Positions 56,801 to 62,900 of a stretch of DNA of 64,000 bases are shown here, one piece after another. A model generated the notes under the pieces. That model saw only the letters and a list, made by a program, of their open reading frames with translations. It made no database searches and was not told where the DNA came from. Numbering within the stretch: the first letter of the stretch is position 1; the number at the start of each line of letters is the position of its first letter. The stretch covers positions 109,752 to 173,751 of the forward strand of contig JAGAJO010000012.1 in assembly GCA_017626015.1 (NCBI GenBank). The letters run 5' to 3'. The translations under genes were made by a program, and so were the position numbers. The stretch is from Ruminococcus sp. Lineage in GTDB: Bacteria; Bacillota; Clostridia; Oscillospirales; Ruminococcaceae.

Positions 56801-59800
56801 AGCCCTCGGGCAGAGTGAGCCACTCAGTATAATTTATCGCCTTTGTGGGGTCAATACCGTAGCTGTCCTTAGTTGAATTGCCTATCTTACTGTTTTTTAC
56901 AGTGAACTGTATATCATTCTTTATCTTCGGAATTATTCCGCCGTTTCCGTCGCTTACAGCCTTAAAGCCGTATTCAGTTGTGGGTACAGAATGATCTACG
57001 CTCCACTTGTCGATCGCCGTGTACCACTGAGCCTCCTGATATTCATCCGGAGTGAGATCAAGTGCGTCCTCGGGTTTCTCCACTATCTGGAGCCACTGCT
57101 TCATTGTAGCATTCTGATCAGTCAAATTCGGAACATATACTCTGGAGTCAAAGGACAGAGTATTTCCGTAAGGCATCGCAAATTCCAGATAGTAAATGTT
57201 GGAATTCTCTACCTGCTTGAAAGTAAGCTCATACTCCATGCCCTGATTGTTTGTGAGCGTAGTCGTCCCGCCTACAATGTAGTTTTCAAAAATAACATTG
57301 TCGGATGAGCACTGGAAAAATACCCTGGCATACTTTGCAAACTCGTGTCCCGACTCGGTGTCCGAGCCTGCGGATTCTGCCGAAACGCTTACGTTCATCG
57401 TAGCTACCTCTCCTGTAAAGAAGTAGTACTTCTTCGGATCAACAGGCTCAACGCTGGGTATGCGGTTCTTACTTGCAGTGGGATTTGTGATAGCCGCATG
57501 GTCAAGCTGACCCAATCTGTCGGCAACCTTGTCTACAAGCGTATCGCTTATACGTCTGTCCACAAACTGGAGAGTTACCAGATATTCTCTTGCCTCGCCG
57601 TTTTTGGTTTCCACCTGAACGGGTTTTTCGGTCAGATTGCTTGTGGAATCTACGTCGGTAAGTCCTGTATGATAGAAAGCGTGAAGTCCTACCGTCGCAT
57701 TAGCAAACAGGGATTTTGCGCTGTCTACGGTAGTCACAGTAGTGCCGTCCGCCGTTATGGAGGACAGAGTTTTACACTCCGCAAAAGCGTTGGACTCAAC
57801 TGTGGTGACCTGTGATATGTCCTCAAAGGTCAGGGACGTCAGGCTGTCCGCAAGCATGCAGCAGTCCTTTTTAATAGTAGTCACGCCTGCGGGAACGGTA
57901 TAGCTTGTCAGACCGTGGGGTATATAATACAACGTGGTTTTATCCTTGGAATAGATAGCTCCGAACTCGTCTACATAGTACTCCGTAGTGCCGTCGCTCA
58001 TAGCCGACAGCGGTCTGCCCATTGATTTCAATGCATTTTCGCCCAGAACAAGGCTGTCGTTTTGCGCAAAATTGATCTCGGAGATCTTAACGTTTTCTGC
58101 AAAAATGTTATCGGGGAGCCTGTCAACAGTCGAGCCTATATTCAAAACAAGATGGTTGGTCTTGCCAACACCGCTGAACGCATTTGCGTTAACATTTGTG
58201 GCGTTTACAGCGTTGTAGTCGATTTTTTCGAGAGTATGACAGTTCTGAAATGCTTTATCACCTATTGTTTCTACGTTTTCGGGAATCGTTATCTCTTGCA
58301 GATTAGTGCAGCCAATAAACGCCTGTGTATCAATAGTTTTCAATGCGACTGCATCCTTAAGGTTTATTTCTTTTATGCCGGTGCAGTTGTAGAATGCATT
58401 AGCGCCGATTGATTGCAGAGATGTACAGCCGTCAAGCTTGACCTCTGTTATGTTAGGTGTATTGCTAAACATACTTTTCGGTAAAGAAGTAAGCGACGAA
58501 CAGCCTGAAAAATCTACACTATGAAGCGTATTATTATTAATCTGGTGTACAGTAGTCAGATTTACGCAGTCTTTAAAAGAAATCTTCTGTAATTTTGAAC
58601 CTTGACCTTGGAATTCCGCATCGCCAATACTTCTCAGAGTTTCCAAACCTGTAAAGTCTATTTCCTTGAAATTTCCAAGATAATGATCCCAGTTATTTCC
58701 TCCGCCCCTTATATACGCAAGCTGTGTATTAGTAAAATCAGCCTTAGCATTATGTAAGCTGCTGCAACCTTTAAACATAAGCGAAGCAAATGAATATATT
58801 TCCGTCAGATGTGTTAGTTTTTCAAAGGGAATATATTCAAGAGATGAACAGCCATTAAAAACATTATCTTCAAGTTTGGTTATCTTGCAGTCATCATAGA
58901 AATTTATAGTCTTTAATGAAGAACAACCACTAAAAGTGTTTTTTAATGTCCCGCTCAGTTCTGTACACTTTGACATATCAGCTTCGGTCAGTGACGTACA
59001 ATTAGAAAATGCGGAAGTCCCTATTTTTTCTAGTTTCGTCAATTTTTCAAACGGAAATGTTTCAAGTGATGAACAGTACATAAACGCAGGAGTCGAATAA
59101 TATGAACTGCCTCCAATCATCGTTATAATATTATTATCCGGTACCTTTACTGTCTTAAGTAATTTACAGCTTTGAAAGCCCGTTAAATTAGTAAGTTTAT
59201 TCCAATTTGACAGATCCGCTTCAATTATAGATGTGTTGTAAAATGCATCATCGCCTAATAGCTCAACATTGGACAACTGTTCAAACGGAAATGTTTCAAG
59301 TGGTTTACAGTTATAAAATGCCTTTTTGCCAATAGTACTGATATTATTGTCAGCGGCAAAGTTTACGTCCGCCAATGATGTACAACCATCGAACAGTGAA
59401 TCAGGTATTGTATTCAGACCTGTCATTGCGCTTAGATCCGCTGATTTCAGAGAAGTACATTCTTTAAATGCGCCGCTTTCGATCGTTGTAATATTTGATA
59501 ATTGTTCAAAAGGAAATCTTTCAAGGGCTTTACACTGCCAAAATGCGTTATCTTTAATTGTCGTCAGACTTGATTCGTTGCCAAAATTTATATACTTTAA
59601 ATTAAAACACTGATAAAAACTTTGACTGCCAACAGATTGAATATCCGAACATTCGCTTAAATCAACAGCTAAAATGTTATTACAATACATAAAAGATTTT
59701 ATTTTTATACTACTAAGTCCGGCAGCCGCTTTAACCGCTGTTACCTCGTTTTTATGATTTGTCCACGAGGAACTGATATTATATGATTTACTCGGGTCGA

Positions 59801-60086
59801 TCGGTTCAAAATAAAGGACGCCGTTTTCATATATCGACCATTTTAAGTTTTCACTAGAAACAGACCCTGTATACTTCGGTTCTTCATCAGCAGGCACAAT
59901 AACCGTGACATCGCCGCTTTCGGAAACGCTAAGGCATTCAGGCAGAGTATCGTCGGTCATAGTCACGCCTGGTCTTTCCAGCACAAAGAAAACCGTAAAT
60001 GCCGCCAACAGCGACATTACAGCTATCACAGAAAGTATTACCCTGCGGGTCTTTGCCTCCTTAAGCATACATTTTACAGTACTCAT
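50841..60086 (-). CDS. Giant pilus-tip adhesin with BspA-type leucine-rich repeats
   Basis: 3081 residues; ATG 60086 with AAGGAGGTG. One membrane/secretion helix lies at about 15-36. Residues ~110-820 are BspA/LRR_5 repeats (CTSLxxIxxxAFxxC), including four FPFE(Q/K)L or IPFEKL modules. About 830-2750 are mostly beta-sandwich repeats (DUF11-like, with patterns such as DMLPENYGKFVW and DTLPKGFTYRG). About 2800-3035 are SpaA-like domains with VETAAPEGFTL. The anchor LPMTG is at 3040-3044, followed by a helix and basic tail. It is a plausible pilus tip protein for binding host or fibre. Base composition is uneven along the gene: the LRR part is far richer in A+T. Same operon as the pilin and sortases. 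Confidence 0.93.
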   Translation of the reverse strand: MSTVKCMLKEAKTRRVILSVIAVMSLLAAFTVFFVLERPGVTMTDDTLPECLSVSESGDVTVIVPADEEPKYTGSVSSENLKWSIYENGVLYFEPIDPSKSYNISSSWTNHKNEVTAVKAAAGLSSIKIKSFMYCNNILAVDLSECSDIQSVGSQSFYQCFNLKYINFGNESSLTTIKDNAFWQCKALERFPFEQLSNITTIESGAFKECTSLKSADLSAMTGLNTIPDSLFDGCTSLADVNFAADNNISTIGKKAFYNCKPLETFPFEQLSNVELLGDDAFYNTSIIEADLSNWNKLTNLTGFQSCKLLKTVKVPDNNIITMIGGSSYYSTPAFMYCSSLETFPFEKLTKLEKIGTSAFSNCTSLTEADMSKCTELSGTLKNTFSGCSSLKTINFYDDCKITKLEDNVFNGCSSLEYIPFEKLTHLTEIYSFASLMFKGCSSLHNAKADFTNTQLAYIRGGGNNWDHYLGNFKEIDFTGLETLRSIGDAEFQGQGSKLQKISFKDCVNLTTVHQINNNTLHSVDFSGCSSLTSLPKSMFSNTPNITEVKLDGCTSLQSIGANAFYNCTGIKEINLKDAVALKTIDTQAFIGCTNLQEITIPENVETIGDKAFQNCHTLEKIDYNAVNATNVNANAFSGVGKTNHLVLNIGSTVDRLPDNIFAENVKISEINFAQNDSLVLGENALKSMGRPLSAMSDGTTEYYVDEFGAIYSKDKTTLYYIPHGLTSYTVPAGVTTIKKDCCMLADSLTSLTFEDISQVTTVESNAFAECKTLSSITADGTTVTTVDSAKSLFANATVGLHAFYHTGLTDVDSTSNLTEKPVQVETKNGEAREYLVTLQFVDRRISDTLVDKVADRLGQLDHAAITNPTASKNRIPSVEPVDPKKYYFFTGEVATMNVSVSAESAGSDTESGHEFAKYARVFFQCSSDNVIFENYIVGGTTTLTNNQGMEYELTFKQVENSNIYYLEFAMPYGNTLSFDSRVYVPNLTDQNATMKQWLQIVEKPEDALDLTPDEYQEAQWYTAIDKWSVDHSVPTTEYGFKAVSDGNGGIIPKIKNDIQFTVKNSKIGNSTKDSYGIDPTKAINYTEWLTLPEGLEWEPEIVNAIKNGDYYCVGSSPYIYLRTPNGNVLLAYMNTTCEDVKVVWDDEKNTPVLTYTRKNKNLSSTTITNDANYEMGTQNHTITYNADDIFKLADDYDFTQKKQIYSNVIQNPEYVFAKPNNTTKHTINTDNAEVPRDSVFEQAAKTSVVLGTAKPDIQFEKTALYNGVKYPKDRNFGVTENSKIEFALKVKNIGIVPGTVTKVSDDVPYHYVIRPEDMDYMFNDKYGDELTITIKNGYKDTSDKKQREPVTDINGNEVKVPAIEKGESMEKLDNITMKWAEDKSCLVLTCGDKTVNIGSGQEYETIKAYFDAIEFINVLTGNSSSYSSGTTYSCVWNMKVPEFASIEEREYVIPATVKSIFEDLNHDQHRSGTNYGNIGKNIAQCTYILNGSTRTVSSGWVGAYDKYPEFYIYKYYSVNGVKDAKTIKNGDIIDFQIKVSHKGTGELTGVPVNDYMTGSQSALAPVAGNENAVLITTDKDGNKTTVKLSEAGLRTATVDGADYYLLSEGGTYRDIWFGYDSKGKLLKADRIEVTKNLKDLTTRMYWYFDEVKGAVENYVNYKTIVDDKAGSTVNTGDMFVDNRAYVGEREKHRIYAYISDTRIVFVSASFNKNIVTEDPAGENEKLSKHTEIGMGNSVTYKLTLNNHSDYDQYFTNAYDMLPENYGKFVWKNDDVTLTTVSSMDTPNTSADKWKVSDIQPNGESSNGERYYLYFNDVTELPDPADVTTAENYVRSGLTLRPHETLDIYVTLKYPEGKVWTEYEQSAFDTGNHIVNHFCVSNKEATVSHDLKASGQAYLQKGVYGVYDAKSADVSGNNAPNKGTRTEYSNATMNFPIVTYYVTIYNSGNARLYLNDMIDTLPKGFTYRGMCAVSDYGSVYSASAISESNYIKANNSGTYRNQYLLTYRYKEGDSGRNINNILSPVTDVNNDSVEYMSVFVEHTTVDTNDVNGDYQEKMKFSFSNKCTEGNTTYTQSNIGYDSERKMCYLEKGQAVSFGYRCYVPEYRYTEDIANNRVSMQYYDYNDAGFTKSEGVTVTGNYNKYPESKNDGDCDIWSDFDASTAGLEGKYTSDWLTSDVDLVRGNIVPGVTKQITSKITPQGDKVDCVTGLMESTDTAEWTMTYSNNGTNSLDKYTITDTMQYPFYFTGDAYYTLYDKYGRSSDFPLTVVNSKCTFLSDIIFKDADGNEITKALDKYTKEDITVQFKTCSDYYDKTYYYNSYSVKLGEEKECSFYTGTKGKYGPDLDFQHVKAKIKFDIDEKYNCILQITFDENSRKVVSIPAGGYATMTVQTKLPHSEMALGSYINKVELSPNRAYDADNVIQGAVVRDGSGNPEGIETSSMVTISGAFSTTSWKTITDDSDHTNNAASRSTHNYIVLKWDDEQEWDETSEYPPCSPFTYALSVNNQCIQPINRMVIIDDLPEIGDHMSYGDETAQRHSEFLVALTEIAENKFRVLDEGAENEITEIRRVADSSAFSDTELGYTIEFSTATEFTPEDWDGAADAKWLSLEDAAQQIADNTLNIEDIRSFRVVVKGGNGIAEEHTLTIEANARIYGNVKPGQIAWNNFGYRYSVPIADGSDVYQELSASSLNVGIMTATTPKIQKTLKAGTGRDITAAELNASAEFAVYKGDPIDYTNEQELFKALADGNIDFTIVKLTPEQIDSGEYVSLDKPMKYSLSQDGDGNYSYAVTAEKFSWTEGEKYTFTEINLPENVVFSTMQGIKTNSCTITYVRNGRYKISCANIYDDYSIRVRKSSAKDSTPLEGAGIARYGVITGTSGSPEFEALVQQKWSEHVDGYIGAVQNVRTLETGNKKLHVLTTVDTSRLTAAKDSYADFTAIPGMVTELTDVNSIGQDFSQLYRIVDSNGTATVYYFIDLSMTNENGRITYPSEVENTFAFVETAAPEGFTLTNKLHIAQRGKVNSGETLYVDISDPIAEELPMTGGSGMLYIILAGAAVMLLSTAAVIVRIKRKAILPEQGR

Positions 60087-60098
60087 CTCTGCACCTCC

Positions 60099-60683
60099 TT
60101 AACTGTTCCGCTTAAAGAACGATATTTTCTTAAATGGATAAATCCTGCAAAAAATTCTTCCCAGCATATCCTCATCTTTCACACACCCTACTTCCGACGA
60201 ACGGCTGTCTATAGACGTACTGCGGTGATCCCCGAGTACAAACCAGCATCCGTCCGGCACCTGATACGGGAACTCTATATCGCAGTTTCCCTCGCCCTTG
60301 TCCACCGCATAAGGCTCGTCCACCATTACATTGTTCACGTAAACGTTTCCATCGTCATCAAAATCTATCCAATCCCCTGCCCCTGCGATAACTCGCTTGA
60401 GCAGGATCTTATTATTATAGTAGAACGCAACTATCTCGCCACATTCAAAGTCCGAAGCTTTGAGCACTACGATTATTTCGTCCTCACTCAGCGAAGGAGT
60501 CATGCTCGTGCCCGATATTTTCAGTACGGGCAGCCACAGCGTTGCTACCAGCACTGCAACTGCAACAACCACGATAAGCGTGACTATCGTGATCCTGAAC
60601 GCCTTTGCATATCGGCTGACGTTCTCGCGTCTTGCAAGCTCACGTTCGATCTGCTCCAGCGTCGGACGCTCCGCTCTCGTCAT
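60099..60683 (-). CDS. lepB: Type I signal peptidase
   Basis: 194 residues from ATG 60683, which has GGAGG nine bases upstream inside the preceding gene; a start at 60704 lacks one. A single N-terminal helix (ITIVTLIVVVAVAVLVATLWL) is followed by the catalytic Ser in SGTSMTPSL and Lys in LLKRVIAGAGD. Box E is VLGDHRSTSIDSR. It removes signal peptides from the pilins and adhesin, and such dedicated copies are common in pilus operons. Only 12 bases separate it from the adhesin gene, and it overlaps the upstream gene by 44 bases. Confidence 0.95.
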   Translation of the reverse strand: MTRAERPTLEQIERELARRENVSRYAKAFRITIVTLIVVVAVAVLVATLWLPVLKISGTSMTPSLSEDEIIVVLKASDFECGEIVAFYYNNKILLKRVIAGAGDWIDFDDDGNVYVNNVMVDEPYAVDKGEGNCDIEFPYQVPDGCWFVLGDHRSTSIDSRSSEVGCVKDEDMLGRIFCRIYPFKKISFFKRNS

Positions 60684-60837
60684 CGACTTCAACCTCCGCC
60701 TCATTTTCGCCGTCGGACTGTTCCCAACCGTATTCCCTTAGCTTATCCTTCAGCTCCAGTATTTCTGCCTCCTGATCACGAATGATCCACAAAAGCTCGG
60801 TCTTACGCAGTCTGCGCAATTTTTTGTCATTCATCAT
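60640..60837 (-). CDS. Small coiled-coil protein, first gene of the pilus operon
   Basis: 65 residues; ATG 60837 with AAGGAAT. An N-terminal basic helix (KKLRRLRKTELLWIIRDQEAEILELKDKLREYG) has heptad-like spacing, followed by a very acidic tail. No membrane segment. Overlap with lepB in another frame and the good ribosome site argue that it is real and cotranslated. Similar short KLRRLRKxELLEI proteins accompany sortase clusters in related Firmicutes, according to my recollection; the function is unknown, perhaps membrane- or complex-linked scaffolding. Confidence 0.75.
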   Translation of the reverse strand: MMNDKKLRRLRKTELLWIIRDQEAEILELKDKLREYGWEQSDGENEAEVEVDDESGASDAGADRT

Positions 60838-60933
60838 ACATTATTCCTTAATTATTTTCCTGTTTCAGACTCAAAATCCGCTTATATTTGCAGTTTGAAT
60901 TAATCAAATATGAAATTTCAATTACCTTCTTTC

Positions 60934-60962
60934 ATTATACCACTATAAGAAAAAAGCCCCGC
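60934..60962 (-). promoter_or_regulatory. Pilus operon -10 region in the left inverted repeat, without -35
   Basis: Minus strand: TATAAT (60939-60934) preceded by GTGG. The hexamer 17 bases upstream reads GCGGGG, unlike TTGACA; TTGCGG exists only at 19 bases. A run of T's just upstream looks like the terminator tail of the recombinase gene. Another weak candidate, TTGATT-N15-TATAAG, lies nearer the first gene. Confidence 0.6.
60936..60950 (+). repeat. Inverted repeat, left copy (recombination core candidate)
   Basis: TATACCACTATAAGA, exact inverse of 62353-62367. With single mismatches the match extends over the adjoining A-run. The pair encloses the recombinase gene. Confidence 0.8.
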
Positions 60963-61000
60963 AATCCCCGATAAATCAAGGCTTTGCAGAGCTTCCCGAC
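60957..61000 (-). terminator. Weak terminator of the recombinase gene
   Basis: On the minus strand AAGCC ... GGCTT forms a short stem followed by six T's, ending at the left inverted repeat. It would stop read-through into the pilus operon. Confidence 0.45.
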
Positions 61001-61007
61001 CACAATT

Positions 61008-61020
61008 CTGACCAGAAATA
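61008..61020 (+). repeat. CTGACCAGAAATA direct repeat, possible arm-type recombinase site
   Basis: Related copies are at 62185-62197 (CTGACAAGAAATT) and 62198-62210 (TGACCAGAAATAG), all in the same orientation and flanking the recombinase gene. Lambda-type integrases bind such arm repeats with their N-terminal domain; that use here is inferred. Confidence 0.55.
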
Positions 61021-61031
61021 AAACAGAAAAG

Positions 61032-62141
61032 CTAAACGCAGGCATACAATTTTTCAAGCTGCTTACGCTTCATGTCCATGTTGGAATGTACATATCTTTC
61101 AAGAGTAATTTTCACACTTGCATGACCTAGCAATTCGCTGACTGTTTTGACATCAATTCCAAGCCGAATGCATTCTGTAGCAAATGTATGCCGAAGGACA
61201 TGAAAATTCTTATATGGTACGCCAATATGTTTCAGAAAAGTTCTGTATCTGTACTGATAAGTCCTTGGCTCGGTATGCTGAACTGATTGTGTCAGAAAAT
61301 AGCAGTCAGGATTGACATTTCGTTTGATTTTAGCAATCTGCGACAGCATAAAAGTCGGAATGGGAATATCACGGATAGACTTTGCACTTTTAGGTTCATC
61401 GATTATCACCACTGTTTTCGGACTTACGGCATTCGGATTTTTTATGCGTTGGAGAGTTTTTCTCACATGTATAACCTGATTTACAAGGTCAATATCTTGC
61501 CACGTCAGGGCGCATATCTCTCCTATTCTAAGACCCGTATAAAGACACAGCAGAACGCCAAGTATCTGACAGTCATCACATAAAGCATTCTTACGGATTT
61601 TCTCCATTTCAATGCTTGTAAAAACCTCAATTTCCTTATGCTCCGATTTTGGCAGCGATACATTTTTAGCAGGGTCATCAAGCTTGTATTCGGTTTCTCC
61701 GTAAGCGAATACAGATTTCATCATGATTAGAATTGCCTGCACGCTCCTTGATGACAGACCTCTATCATCATTTCTGCCGCATTCCAACAGTTCGGACACA
61801 TAGCGATTGATCATAAATGAAGTCACTCTGTCAACACGCATATCTCCGAACGGTGCAGCGATGTAATTCTGATACATAGTGCGATAATTGACATAGGTTG
61901 ATGATTTAACACTATTTTTACGGCTTGCAAGCCATACCGAGAAAAGTTCGGATACCGTTATCGGATTGTTTTTCGGCAATAGATCAACTTTAGCAAGCTG
62001 TAATTTCTGAGAACATTCTACATAACTGTAAGCATAAACGGACGAATATTTTGCTCTGCCGTTATTCAGATAGCTTGAAATGTACCTGCCTTCCCAGCGA
62101 CCATCTTTGCGCTTGAATATGTTTTCTCCTCGTCTTGACAT
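61032..62141 (-). CDS. Tyrosine recombinase / integrase
   Basis: 369 residues; ATG 62141 with AAGGAGG. N-terminal AP2-like arm-binding domain (KRKDGRWEGRYIS), then a core-binding SAM-like domain (TVSELFSVWLASRK...). The catalytic domain has Arg in TGLRIGEICAL, HxxR in FHVLRHTFATECIRLG, and His plus Tyr in LGHASVKITLERYVH, the complete R-H-R-H-Y set. Its 3' end points to the pilus operon and the gene lies inside a pair of exact inverted repeats. It may invert that segment, integrate an element extending to the right, or both. Composition is more A+T-rich than the chromosomal genes to its left. Confidence 0.95.
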   Translation of the reverse strand: MSRRGENIFKRKDGRWEGRYISSYLNNGRAKYSSVYAYSYVECSQKLQLAKVDLLPKNNPITVSELFSVWLASRKNSVKSSTYVNYRTMYQNYIAAPFGDMRVDRVTSFMINRYVSELLECGRNDDRGLSSRSVQAILIMMKSVFAYGETEYKLDDPAKNVSLPKSEHKEIEVFTSIEMEKIRKNALCDDCQILGVLLCLYTGLRIGEICALTWQDIDLVNQVIHVRKTLQRIKNPNAVSPKTVVIIDEPKSAKSIRDIPIPTFMLSQIAKIKRNVNPDCYFLTQSVQHTEPRTYQYRYRTFLKHIGVPYKNFHVLRHTFATECIRLGIDVKTVSELLGHASVKITLERYVHSNMDMKRKQLEKLYACV

Positions 62142-62184
62142 GGCGATACCTCCTTAAAATATGTACTTTAAGTATACACCCGTT

Positions 62185-62210
62185 CTGACAAGAAATTTGA
62201 CCAGAAATAG
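62185..62210 (+). repeat. Tandem GAC(A/C)AGAAAT repeats upstream of the recombinase gene
   Basis: Two adjacent copies, CTGACAAGAAATT and TGACCAGAAATAG, overlap the likely recombinase promoter (TATACT near 62172). The recombinase could repress its own gene by binding here. Confidence 0.5.
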
Positions 62211-62340
62211 AAGAAAAAAGAGTTAAAATCATCTCAAGATCTTTGATATTTTGCAAGCAAATATACAGATTGTGAAATTTTTGTCGTTTAATTTGTACAA
62301 AATATATAATTGGATTTGTAAATTTTAGTCAATCCGTGGA

Positions 62341-62369
62341 TTGATTTTTTTATCTTATAGTGGTATATT
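62341..62369 (+). promoter_or_regulatory. Outward promoter at the right inverted repeat
   Basis: TTGATT (62341-62346), a 17-base spacer, TATATT (62364-62369), reading rightward. The -35 and most of the spacer lie inside the bracketed segment, and the -10 overlaps the repeat, so inversion would move this -35 to the pilus side. Confidence 0.72.
62353..62367 (+). repeat. Inverted repeat, right copy (recombination core candidate)
   Basis: TCTTATAGTGGTATA, reverse complement of 60936-60950. It sits in a larger dyad, ATCTTATA-N9-TATAAGAT (62352-62376), the arm-spacer-arm form of a tyrosine recombinase crossover site. Confidence 0.8.
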
Positions 62370-62524
62370 ATAAGATAATTTCGGCGTATACTTCACATTT
62401 TGTCGTATGTTAACTCTGTTTTAAGGAGAAGTCAAGTCGCTTTGGAAAGTTTGTTGCTTATGCTTTAAGTTGGTTACTGAATTTTGTAGCATGTGTGATA
62501 TACTTATAGTTAAATACAAAGCGT

Positions 62525-62556
62525 GCTCCGAGAGTAAAAATCTTGGAGCGCCAAAA
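62525..62556 (+). terminator. Terminator-like hairpin right of the inverted repeat
   Basis: GCTCCGAGA/TCTTGGAGC (one G-U pair) is followed by CGCCAAAAAGTTTTTTA. It could end a transcript coming from the outward promoter at 62341. The ~150 bases before it contain no gene. Confidence 0.6.
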
Positions 62557-62572
62557 AGTTTTTTATTATCTC

Positions 62573-62601
62573 TTGACAAACGAGCGTTCTAATGCTATAA
62601 T
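62573..62601 (+). promoter_or_regulatory. Consensus promoter of the structured leader / AAA ATPase gene
   Basis: TTGACA (62573-62578), a 17-base spacer, TATAAT (62596-62601): both hexamers perfect. Confidence 0.92.
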
Positions 62602-62607
62602 ATTAAA

Positions 62608-62796
62608 TAGAAACAACAGCATTCAACATAAAATGACAATTAAATAATAAGTGCCTTTTACTTACATAAACATAATGGCAAATACATTTAGAGCTTTAAG
62701 CTCGTACATATTTCAGGCACGATTTTGGTAACAACGGGATAACTGTATCCTCTTGTAAAAATCGTGGAACTGAAATGTGTGCGGGCTTTTTTGTTT
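62608..62796 (+). ncRNA. Structured leader RNA or small RNA ending in a long hairpin
   Basis: From the perfect promoter a ~190-base transcript would run to a hairpin with long arms (about 62697-62726 and 62757-62786) and six T's at 62787-62792. The arms contain CATATTTCAG/CTGAAATGTG and CACGATTTT/AAAATCGTG, with a small inner stem GGATA/TATCC. No reading frame with a ribosome site is evident. It may be an attenuator controlling the downstream ATPase gene, or a separate small RNA of the mobile element. Boundaries are estimates. Confidence 0.6.
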
Positions 62797-62900
62797 TGGT
62801 TACATATTGAGATCGGAAATTAATGTACGTCAAAATTTTGAATGCGATTTTAAAACGAAAAGCAACAGAAACTTGAAAATTGAATAGGAGGCTTGATAAA

